From NCBI RefSeq assembly GCF_004331175.1, contig NZ_SJOD01000002.1, forward strand, positions 62,001-126,000: DNA of 64,000 bases, read 5' to 3'. Positions 1 to 6,927 of this stretch are shown here, one piece after another. The number at the start of each line of letters is the position of its first letter. Position 1 is the stretch's first letter. Below the pieces are notes generated by a model. It saw only the letters and a program-made list of their open reading frames with translations. It made no database searches and had not been told where the DNA came from. Made by a program: the position numbers and the translations under genes. Origin of the DNA: Acinetobacter sp. ANC 4178 (GTDB lineage: Bacteria > Pseudomonadota > Gammaproteobacteria > Pseudomonadales > Moraxellaceae).

Positions 1-90
1 ATTGATCATTTTTTTGCATTTTTCTCTTTCAGCCCAAAAGCCTATACTGCATATCGTTAGCCATCCTATCTTTTTAAAAGATCTATTTTT

Positions 91-1017
91 ATGAATCTTT
101 CTTTATCTCGCACACAGCTGGGCAGTTTGTTTGCGATTGGTGCGGCATTTTTATTCAGTAGCAAAGCGATTTTTATTAAACAAGCTTATGCCCTATCACC
201 TTTGGTGGATGCCACACTCTTGATGGCGATTCGCATGGCCTGTGCCTTACCGTTCTTTTTACTGATCTGTTGGTTCAATCGGGAAAAGAGCAAAGGTTTG
301 CAAGCAAAAGATTGGGGACTGCTCATGGTCGCAGGCCTGATGGGGTACTACTTTGCCAGTTGGTTGGATTTTTTAGGTTTAATGTATATTAGTGCGTCTT
401 TAGAACGCATCATCTTATTCCTCTACCCCACTTTAACCGTATTGGCATCTTGTGCTTTGTATCGCCAAAAACTTTCGGTCAAAAGTATACTCGCCATTGT
501 ACTTAGTTATGGAGGGACTGTTTTGGTGATGCTGCAAGAACAACAGCATGCGCCTGTTCAAGAGCATTTCTGGCTCGGCGCTAGCCTAGTCTTTGCCAGC
601 GCAATCGCCTTTGCTACCTATCTATTACTAACGCCCCCACTGATTCAAAAATTTGGATCATGGAACTTTACAGGTCTGGCTTTAAGTACGGCTTGTTTAG
701 GTACATTGGTGCAATTTTTTTGGGTGACTCCCCATCCGATTTTATTGCTGCAACAATTGCCTGTTGGCGTACTGTGGTATGGTTTAGCACTGGGCTTTTT
801 TGTCACCGTCGTTCCGACCATACTCCTGATGCAAAGTATTGCACGGCTTGGGGCAGCTCAATCCGCTATGATTGCATCGGTTGGCCCTATCCTGACCATT
901 TTATTGGCGGTTGCTTTTTTAAATGAACATTTGAATTTTTGGCAATGGATCGGTTGTGTACTCAATATTGTCGGAATTATGATGATTACCTTATCCAAGA
1001 AAAAGCTTGCTAACTAA
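91..1017 (+). CDS. EamA/DMT-family inner-membrane transporter
   Basis: The 308-aa protein is hydrophobic throughout, with about ten predicted membrane segments in two repeated EamA halves (roughly residues 10-145 and 160-300). That is the standard size and layout of drug/metabolite transporters. It starts with ATG at 91 behind a purine-rich AAAAGATC stretch. Proteins of this family export metabolites or amino acids, and the substrate cannot be read from the sequence. It stands alone and is convergent with soxR. Confidence 0.9.
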   Translation: MNLSLSRTQLGSLFAIGAAFLFSSKAIFIKQAYALSPLVDATLLMAIRMACALPFFLLICWFNREKSKGLQAKDWGLLMVAGLMGYYFASWLDFLGLMYISASLERIILFLYPTLTVLASCALYRQKLSVKSILAIVLSYGGTVLVMLQEQQHAPVQEHFWLGASLVFASAIAFATYLLLTPPLIQKFGSWNFTGLALSTACLGTLVQFFWVTPHPILLLQQLPVGVLWYGLALGFFVTVVPTILLMQSIARLGAAQSAMIASVGPILTILLAVAFLNEHLNFWQWIGCVLNIVGIMMITLSKKKLAN

Positions 1018-1049
1018 TACCAGCTAGCACCAACAATCGAGAAAGGTTT

Positions 1050-1577
1050 TCACTGCAAAGCATCATCCTTTGCAGAAAGGGAGCATTCTGTGTTTTCACT
1101 ATTCATCTTCAATAATAGCTCATGAAAATGTGCCCCTGCTGAAGTTTCAGCCAATACATCATTTGGATTACGCAGTGGACATTGCTCTAAGGATAAACAA
1201 CCACAACCAATACACCAATCCAGTTGTTGTCGCAGTTGTAATAAATGCACAATCTGCTGATCTAACTGGGTTTGCCATTGCTGTGACATTTGCTGCCAAT
1301 CTTGCTTGGTGGCATTTCCTTGTTTCGGCAATGCCGTAAAGGCAACCTTCACTTGTTGCAATGGAATGCCGACTTGCTGTGCTGCTTTAATAATGGCAAT
1401 ACGTCTGAGCATAGAACGCTGATAACGGCGTTGATTGCCCGAAGTTCGCGCACTCCAGATCAGTTCTTTTTCTTCATAAAAACGTAAAGCAGCAACACTA
1501 ACATCACTGCGCTTTGCCAAATCACCAATACTCAACCACTGCTGTGCCGATGACATTATTTGCTGATTTTGTTCCAT
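1050..1577 (-). CDS. soxR: Redox-sensitive transcriptional activator SoxR
   Basis: This is a MerR-family regulator. The N-terminal winged helix reads GDLAKRSDVSVAALRFYEEK (about residues 18-37), and a dimerisation helix follows. The C-terminal iron-sulfur motif is CIGCGC then LSLEQC, giving Cys122, Cys125, Cys127 and Cys133, the four [2Fe-2S] ligands diagnostic of SoxR. It senses redox-cycling compounds by cluster oxidation. The gene is divergent from a RidA-like gene, and a SoxR box lies 11 bp from its start. The second ATG (Met8, at 1556) is an equally plausible start. Confidence 0.95.
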   Translation of the reverse strand: MEQNQQIMSSAQQWLSIGDLAKRSDVSVAALRFYEEKELIWSARTSGNQRRYQRSMLRRIAIIKAAQQVGIPLQQVKVAFTALPKQGNATKQDWQQMSQQWQTQLDQQIVHLLQLRQQLDWCIGCGCLSLEQCPLRNPNDVLAETSAGAHFHELLLKMNSENTECSLSAKDDALQ

Positions 1578-1583
1578 AAAAGC

Positions 1584-1614
1584 TTGACCTCAAGTTAACT
1601 TGAGCTTTGATACT
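1584..1614 (+). promoter_or_regulatory. SoxR-regulated promoter with 19-bp spacer
   Basis: The -35 element TTGACC (1584-1589) and the -10 element GATACT (1609-1614) are separated by exactly 19 bp. This overlong spacer is the hallmark of MerR/SoxR-activated promoters. The spacer region carries the dyad CTCAAGTTAACTTGAG (1589-1604), a close match to the known SoxR box. It would drive the RidA-like and MFS genes to the right. It also places the transcript start near 1621, which rules out any upstream start codon for the RidA-like gene. Confidence 0.88.
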
Positions 1615-1644
1615 AACAAAAATCAATCACAAGCAGAATTTTTT

Positions 1645-2067
1645 ATGCAACAAGCTATATCTCATGCTCCATTCGAATTAATTAACCCCAAAAAACTTTA
1701 TAATCCGCGCCCTTTTGCCTATAGTCACATGGCTGAAGTTAGACACTTTTCACGTATACTTCACATTTCAGGACAAGGTGGTGAAAACCAACGAGGACAT
1801 TTATCTCAAGATTTTGCCGAGCAATTGTGTCAAGCCTGGATCAATTTAGACCATGCACTTGCACATGCCGATGCTTCATTTTTAGATATTGCTGTTTTAA
1901 GAATTTTAGTGGTTGACCACAGCCCCAAGAAACATCAGTTTTTAATTCAGGAAATGCAAAAGCGCTGGAAACAACATAGCTTTCCTGCCTGCACACTGAT
2001 TCCTGTTCCGTGTCTTGCCATACCAGGAATGCTGATTGAAATTGAAGCAACCGCTTATTGCAACTAA
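1645..2067 (+). CDS. RidA/YjgF-family protein lacking the catalytic arginine
   Basis: This is a YER057c/YjgF/RidA fold protein of about 140 aa. The family's C-terminal signature is visible as IPGMLIEIEATA. In true RidA enamine/imine deaminases a conserved Arg sits in a P-A-R-[ST] motif ahead of this strand. Here that stretch reads PACT, so deaminase activity is doubtful. The frame extends upstream to a TTG at 1600, but that lies inside the SoxR promoter, so ATG 1645 is chosen. It is followed after 21 bp by an MFS gene and probably forms a SoxR-controlled operon with it. Confidence 0.8.
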   Translation: MQQAISHAPFELINPKKLYNPRPFAYSHMAEVRHFSRILHISGQGGENQRGHLSQDFAEQLCQAWINLDHALAHADASFLDIAVLRILVVDHSPKKHQFLIQEMQKRWKQHSFPACTLIPVPCLAIPGMLIEIEATAYCN

Positions 2068-2088
2068 CCGAACAAGCCAAGGAACTTT

Positions 2089-3297
2089 ATGAATTCTCCA
2101 CGCGATATTAGCCAAGACAAACCGCTGCTGTGGCTCATGGCGGTTGCTTGTGGTCTCTGTGCAGGTGCAAATTATTATTGCCAACCTCTCATTCATTCGA
2201 TTCAACAATATTTTAATGTCCCTGAGTCACAAGTGGCCTTAACGGTTACTTTTGCCCAAGTGTCATATGCACTCGGTTTATTGCTGATTGTTCCCATTGG
2301 CGACATGGTGAATAAAACCAAATTTATTCCGTTGCTCATGTTTTTCGCAGCGATTGGCTTATTTATTTGTAGTTTTGCGGTCAACCTGCCCATGCTTTGG
2401 TTGGGCACCAGCATCGTCGGGTTATTTTCCGTTGCAGCTCAAGTACTGATTCCTTTAGCGACCATGGCGGTAAAACCTGAAAAAACAGGTGAAGTGATTG
2501 GTTTTCTTATGAGTGGTTTATTGGTCGGTTTATTACTTTCGACCAGTTTAGCGGGGCTGGTGTCGAACCTATTTCACTGGAAACTGATTTATGCACTGAG
2601 CGGTATTTTTACCTTAATCTTGGCTTTTTTACTGAAATCACGTTTACCTTATGTGATGTCTTTTAAAATGAGCTACCCGCAAGTCTTTAAGTCGATGGGG
2701 CTATTACTTCGACAAGAACGTCGTCTTGTCTTACGTTCTTTAATTGGCGGTTTTGTCTTTGCAGCCATGAGCATTTTGTTTTCAACCCTCGCTCTATTGC
2801 TTACCTCTAAAACCTACCAACTCCCTGATGTACTGGTCGGAATCGTTCCACTGATTGGCGTATTCGGTGCATTGTCTACACAATATGTCGGGAAATTAGC
2901 AGATCAAGGCTATACCACAGTGCTCACTTGGTCTGGTTGTATCATTATGGCAGTCAGTTGGTACTTCCTGTATTTAGGTGGACATAGTCTCATCAGCTAT
3001 ATTTTAGGCTATGGCTTAATTAATTTAGGCTTGGCTGTAGTGCATAGTAGCAATCAGAATATTATTTTCCGCATTCGTCCAGATGCAAAATCTCGCATTA
3101 ACTCCATTTATATGACCATGTATTTTATTGGAGGAGCCTGTGGTTCAGCATTAGGCGTTTATGCTTGGCATCATGGTGGCTGGAGCATGAGTTGTCTGGT
3201 GGGCATTTCGTTGGTGATCGCTGCTGCTGTCTTCGCCCTGATTGATTTACTCAGCTATAACAAACCACTCAGTCCACGTGAAACCTTTCAGCCTTAA
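2089..3297 (+). CDS. MFS transporter in the SoxR-controlled operon
   Basis: The 402-aa protein has about twelve hydrophobic segments. The MFS loop 2-3 motif appears as GDMVNKTKFIP near residue 80. It starts at ATG 2089 behind AAGGAA. Its position, second gene after a SoxR promoter, suggests efflux of redox-active or toxic compounds; that role is inferred from context only. Nothing in the sequence fixes the substrate. Confidence 0.88.
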   Translation: MNSPRDISQDKPLLWLMAVACGLCAGANYYCQPLIHSIQQYFNVPESQVALTVTFAQVSYALGLLLIVPIGDMVNKTKFIPLLMFFAAIGLFICSFAVNLPMLWLGTSIVGLFSVAAQVLIPLATMAVKPEKTGEVIGFLMSGLLVGLLLSTSLAGLVSNLFHWKLIYALSGIFTLILAFLLKSRLPYVMSFKMSYPQVFKSMGLLLRQERRLVLRSLIGGFVFAAMSILFSTLALLLTSKTYQLPDVLVGIVPLIGVFGALSTQYVGKLADQGYTTVLTWSGCIIMAVSWYFLYLGGHSLISYILGYGLINLGLAVVHSSNQNIIFRIRPDAKSRINSIYMTMYFIGGACGSALGVYAWHHGGWSMSCLVGISLVIAAAVFALIDLLSYNKPLSPRETFQP

Positions 3298-3358
3298 GCC
3301 AATTGCATGAGCTGGCCCTATCGTTATGGATGGTGTCAACTCATGCGGTGCAGCCCCG

Positions 3359-4015
3359 TTACGAGACCTGCATGACTGGATAGAATGGTTTGTCCGTATC
3401 TAGCTGTTCAGCATTTTCCAGCAAGATATACATAAAAATCGGAATCAATGTCGATAAAATACTGCAACCATCCACAATATAACGGCGATTCACCACACTA
3501 TTATAAGCGACTCCCCCCTGTAGAATTTGATTCCGTAAGGTATTGAGGCGAGCAAAAAGAAAGGACAAAATTTCGGCAGTTTTCCTGCTCTGCAAAGCTT
3601 GATGTACTATGTGCTGCTCAGCTTCAAATTCAGCTTTCCAAGATGCTTGACTGATTTTATGATTATGATAATCCCAGAATCCTTGATAAATATAAGGATT
3701 ATCTAAGATTAAATGAATGGTTTGTTTACCTTTATGCTCAAGCACATATTCAATCTTATGCTCATGATCCAATTGACTCAGCACGGTTAAAAATTGCTTC
3801 ACACCTTGTTGAGGTTGTAATGTGGTGCCTTCACGGGCGTAGATGGCATTAAACGAAATCCATAAACTGATAAATTTTAGATCCAGATCTTCATCAAGCA
3901 ACATTGCTTTTTTAAACCAACTTATCCCTCGATGCAGTCGTAAATTAAAGGCTTCGGAATGCTCTGCTTTTTTATTCTTAAATACCTCTTCGAGTACTAA
4001 CATGTCCGTCTCCAT
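3359..4015 (-). CDS. HEPN-like protein with degenerate active site (paralogue of an island protein)
   Basis: The 218-aa protein is clearly related over its full length to the one at 15175-15831. Shared blocks include LHRGISW, an ISFNAIYA-like stretch, FWDY, TLRNQI and PFYPV. In the island relative the C-terminal motif is RNQIVH, an R-x4-H arrangement typical of HEPN ribonucleases. Here the same place reads RNQILQ (Arg161 to Gln166), so the catalytic His is replaced. It may be a non-catalytic paralogue, perhaps an inhibitor or a decayed gene. It stands alone, convergent with the MFS gene. Confidence 0.6.
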   Translation of the reverse strand: METDMLVLEEVFKNKKAEHSEAFNLRLHRGISWFKKAMLLDEDLDLKFISLWISFNAIYAREGTTLQPQQGVKQFLTVLSQLDHEHKIEYVLEHKGKQTIHLILDNPYIYQGFWDYHNHKISQASWKAEFEAEQHIVHQALQSRKTAEILSFLFARLNTLRNQILQGGVAYNSVVNRRYIVDGCSILSTLIPIFMYILLENAEQLDTDKPFYPVMQVS

Positions 4016-4129
4016 TTCTTTATTGTTATCTTCTATTTACCATAACCAATTTGAAGACAGTGCTCAATCAAAAAACGAGTATTGACGCGTTCAATAAAAA
4101 ATGAATTTATAAAAAAGATCTAATATCCA

Positions 4130-4157
4130 TAAAAAACAGCCCAACGAACTGGACTGC
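4130..4157 (-). terminator. Rho-independent terminator after the arylsulfatase remnant
   Basis: On the minus strand, CAGTCCA and TGGGCTG flank a short loop and are followed by a run of six T. It lies just downstream of the sulfatase remnant. Confidence 0.65.
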
Positions 4158-4178
4158 CTTGATCATCCATAATGCATT

Positions 4179-4611
4179 TTATTGCTTTTGAGCCTGCATT
4201 TGTTTAATTACTTCACTAAAGTCCAGCGTCGCTGCTTTTTGTACTGGTGGATAACCTAGTGGTTTAAGTACTTCTGCGAGCGTTGGTGTTTCTGGTTTAA
4301 TACCAAGGGTGAACCTGCGCGACCCACTGTAGTCATACCTGAACGAATTGGATACTGACCTGTAATAAATGCTGCACGCCCCGCTGTCGAACTGGGCTGC
4401 GCAGAATGATCGGTAAACATAATGCCTTCTTTGGTAATCCGATCAATATTCGGGGTGTTATAGCCCATCACGCCATGACTATAGGCACTGACGTTCTGCC
4501 AACCTACATCATTGGACATAAGCACCAAAATATTGGGGGGTTCGCCAGCAGAGCAGAAGACAGCAATACCCCTCCAACTCACGCTAAAGAGCGAGAAATT
4601 AAGTTTTTCAG
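4179..4611 (-). pseudogene. Arylsulfatase remnant with internal deletion and frameshifts
   Basis: The start of a sulfatase is recognisable: [14 protein letters not shown] (metal-binding region), [15 protein letters not shown], then [20 protein letters not shown] and VGRAGSPL. The formylglycine site is a Ser-type S-x-A-x-R rather than Cys. After GSPL the frame shifts. Read in the other frame the sequence continues [16 protein letters not shown], then joins directly to a typical sulfatase C-terminus ending DFSEVIKQMQAQKQ and a stop at 4179-4181. Most of the protein (several hundred residues) is therefore deleted. The signal peptide (KNLISRSLA, from a CTG at 4611) is also out of frame. The gene is dead. 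Confidence 0.85.
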
Positions 4612-4753
4612 GGTATTTTCCTTAAAAAAATTCGTATAAAACGAATTTTCATCCTTGTTTCAAATTCAATTGGCACTAAACACAGAACGATATCAGTGTC
4701 TTACAAATTTAATTTTTAGAAATGACTTTCTAAATGTCTGTTACAACAATTTT

Positions 4754-6019
4754 TTAATGTGGTTGTAAACGTTTCGCAATCTCAGACTTCGATGCCGTTG
4801 CGGTATGAAAAAACTTCTTTAAACCCGAACAGAGGTAATGCAAACCGACCTCACCATCAGGGGTCTTTAAGAAGCGATCCTTTGGACAATCTCCCCAACA
4901 CAGTTGAAGATAAGGACATTTACGGCAGTATTCTGGCAGTGACTTAGATTTGGCATATGCAAATTTCTTTTGTCGCTCAGAAAAAACTAAATCGCCTTGG
5001 TGAATCTCGTGAATATTACCCAATTTATATTCGGGATAAACAAAGTGGTCACAGGAGAATAGGTCTCCATTGTGTTCTATCGCTAAGGATTTGCCACAAA
5101 TTTGTCCTGACACGCATTTCTGTGCACCGTAGCCAAACATCATCGAAATCATATTTTCAAACTGGTCAACAAAGACCTGCCCAAAATCATTCTGCAACCA
5201 CTCCGTCCAAATTTTAGACAGGAAAATCCCCCAATCATCGGCAGCTATCGACCAATCCGTGACCACGGAGTCTGCTGTCCCCGGTTGTGCTGCCGAACTA
5301 CCGAGTTTCGGTAAGTCTTGCGGATTCCAATGTCCGGGTGCGGTTTGCTGGAACTGGGCACTTTCCATCCCAGGGATAAACTGAATCATACGCGGTTGCA
5401 CTTGATCGCGGAGGAAGTGATAAACCTCTAGCGGTCTTTTGCTGTTGTCTCGGTTCACCACACATAGGGCATTAAATGAGACTTGATACTGGCGCAATAA
5501 CGCAGCAGCCTGCATCACTTTGGCATGTGTCGGTTTTCCACCTTTGTTGTAGCGATGAATATCATGTAACTCGGCAGGCCCATCGATCGATAAACCCACA
5601 AGGAAATTGTTTTTCTTTAGAAATGCGCACCAGTCTTTGTCCAATAACGTGCCATTGGTTTGTAAGTCATTTTCAATGCGCTGATTGGGCTTTTTATACT
5701 TCTGTTGCAGTTCAACCACTCTTTCAAAAAATGCTAAACCCATCAACGTCGGTTCGCCACCTTGCCAGCTAAACACCACTCCATCAGCCGTTTGTGCTTG
5801 GATGTATTGTTTAATGTGTAGTTCAAGCAGTGACTCTGCCATACGTGGCATTTTGGGTTGATGCAACATGTCTTGTTTGTGTAGATAAAAACAGTAGCTA
5901 CAGTCCAAGTTACACTGCGCACCGGAGGGTTTAATCATGACATGATAACGGTATACTTGCCCCATCATTTGGGCAGTTTTGAGCGGTGGGGATTCTGTCT
6001 GTGTCGGTATAATGCGCAT
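4754..6019 (-). CDS. Anaerobic sulfatase maturase (radical SAM/SPASM)
   Basis: The 421-aa protein has a radical SAM CxxxCxxC motif at Cys36, Cys40 and Cys43 (CNLDCSYC). A Cys-rich SPASM region in the last 120 residues reads CVSGQICG, CDHF, CRKCPYLQLCWGDC and CSG. This matches enzymes of the anSME/AtsB family, which convert a Cys or Ser of a sulfatase to formylglycine. The neighbouring sulfatase remnant keeps a Ser at the target position, fitting an AtsB-like pairing. The maturase is intact although its adjacent client is destroyed. Confidence 0.9.
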   Translation of the reverse strand: MRIIPTQTESPPLKTAQMMGQVYRYHVMIKPSGAQCNLDCSYCFYLHKQDMLHQPKMPRMAESLLELHIKQYIQAQTADGVVFSWQGGEPTLMGLAFFERVVELQQKYKKPNQRIENDLQTNGTLLDKDWCAFLKKNNFLVGLSIDGPAELHDIHRYNKGGKPTHAKVMQAAALLRQYQVSFNALCVVNRDNSKRPLEVYHFLRDQVQPRMIQFIPGMESAQFQQTAPGHWNPQDLPKLGSSAAQPGTADSVVTDWSIAADDWGIFLSKIWTEWLQNDFGQVFVDQFENMISMMFGYGAQKCVSGQICGKSLAIEHNGDLFSCDHFVYPEYKLGNIHEIHQGDLVFSERQKKFAYAKSKSLPEYCRKCPYLQLCWGDCPKDRFLKTPDGEVGLHYLCSGLKKFFHTATASKSEIAKRLQPH

Positions 6020-6666
6020 TGGCTGTTCCCCTGTTTATTCTTGTTCTACATCATTTATTTTTTATGCATTGACTGATAGTAAAGAATCAAAAAAAACTGT
6101 GCAAGCATTGCGTCTTAAAACTTTTAAGGGATTCATAAACATTTAAATTACAAGTTTTTTACTTGGTTTTCATAACATCTTCTATTTATACATCTTTCAA
6201 TTTTTAATCGATCAATATTGAATATATTTGCTTTCAACTTTTAAGTTTCTGTTCAAGATAGTTGGGGCAATTCTTTGAGCAGCACGAATAGCATCTTGAA
6301 CATGAATAACATTTCTTATGTGTTAAACCTCATCCTTCACAAAGCCACATGCTCTGCCAAATGAACCAATTTCATTTTTGTGGTAGTATTGCGCGCTATC
6401 GGAAATACCTGAATAAAAATGAAGCACCGCGTTTCATTTTTTCGTGTCTACTCCCAAAGCCCCTCTCATCTACGTATTGAAGGCGTTTCAGACCATTTTA
6501 TTGTGCTGTGCTCAATATATGGATTGATACTTTGGTCTTGCGACATCTGATTTTTATGTAATTCCCCACATATTTCTTTGCACCGCTTCTGCTCCAAGAC
6601 ATAGGTTGTTCACCATGTATTTGTAGACAAAAGCTGATGAACACTGATCAAGAGTCTGATTTTTTA
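6020..6666. other. Long intergenic region ahead of the stranded dusA start
   Basis: No complete gene is visible. It is AT-rich and must contain the original dusA promoter near its right end. An inverted repeat GTTCAAGAT / ATCTTGAAC lies at 6251-6259 and 6293-6301. On the minus strand about 6210-6325 reads like VQDAIRAAQRIAPTIL. This faintly resembles the N-terminus of PLP-dependent threonine/serine dehydratases and could be a decayed fragment, but it has no start codon. Confidence 0.4.
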
Positions 6667-6747
6667 ATGAATACTGAAAAAACCATTGAAACCCCTCAAT
6701 CTCCACGAATCAGTGTTGCCCCGATGATGGATTGGACACAAAAATAA
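6667..6747 (+). pseudogene. dusA: Stranded original 5' end of dusA
   Basis: ATG at 6667 opens 26 codons that match the start of the complete dusA at 33870, with the shared block TPQSPRISVAPMMDWT (NTQ in the intact copy), then run into a stop at 6745-6747. This is the native start of dusA, cut off when the element integrated. The native promoter now drives only this stub. Confidence 0.88.
6695..6738 (+). repeat. attL: left attachment repeat of the dusA element
   Basis: The 44-bp stretch matches 33898-33941 with two mismatches. The last 18 bp are identical (ccgatgatggattggaca, 6721-6738), and similarity stops immediately after. It is the left crossover duplication of a dusA-specific integrative element. 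Confidence 0.9.
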
Positions 6748-6794
6748 AAATTATCAATATTTATCAATAATATATAAAAATAAAAATCATTCAC

Positions 6795-6813
6795 GGTGTA
6801 AAATTGGCGTAAA
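6795..6813 (+). repeat. Putative integrase arm-type sites, left end
   Basis: GGTGTAAAATT is followed directly by GGCGTAAA, about 57 bp inside attL. The same paired motif occurs inside the right end at 33768-33787. Paired short direct repeats near both ends are what tyrosine integrase arm domains bind. Confidence 0.6.
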
Positions 6814-6927
6814 AAATTAATTTAATTTTTTTGAGTTTACATATACAACAATTTTTTTTTACCTAGCATTTATAAAAATTGGCAGTATATTAACGGAAAA
6901 AATTTATCAAATATTAGAGGGGCTAAC

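Noticed and set aside
1600..1644. Upstream extension of the RidA-like gene from a TTG
   Set aside because: It lies inside the SoxR-type promoter, before the expected transcript start, and adds residues not typical of the family.
6210..6325. PLP-dependent dehydratase gene fragment on the minus strand
   Set aside because: Only about 30 residues look similar, with no start codon; too weak to call as more than a possible relic.
6667..6747. Short frame as an independent small gene
   Set aside because: It is an exact counterpart of the dusA N-terminus and is explained as a leftover of integration.
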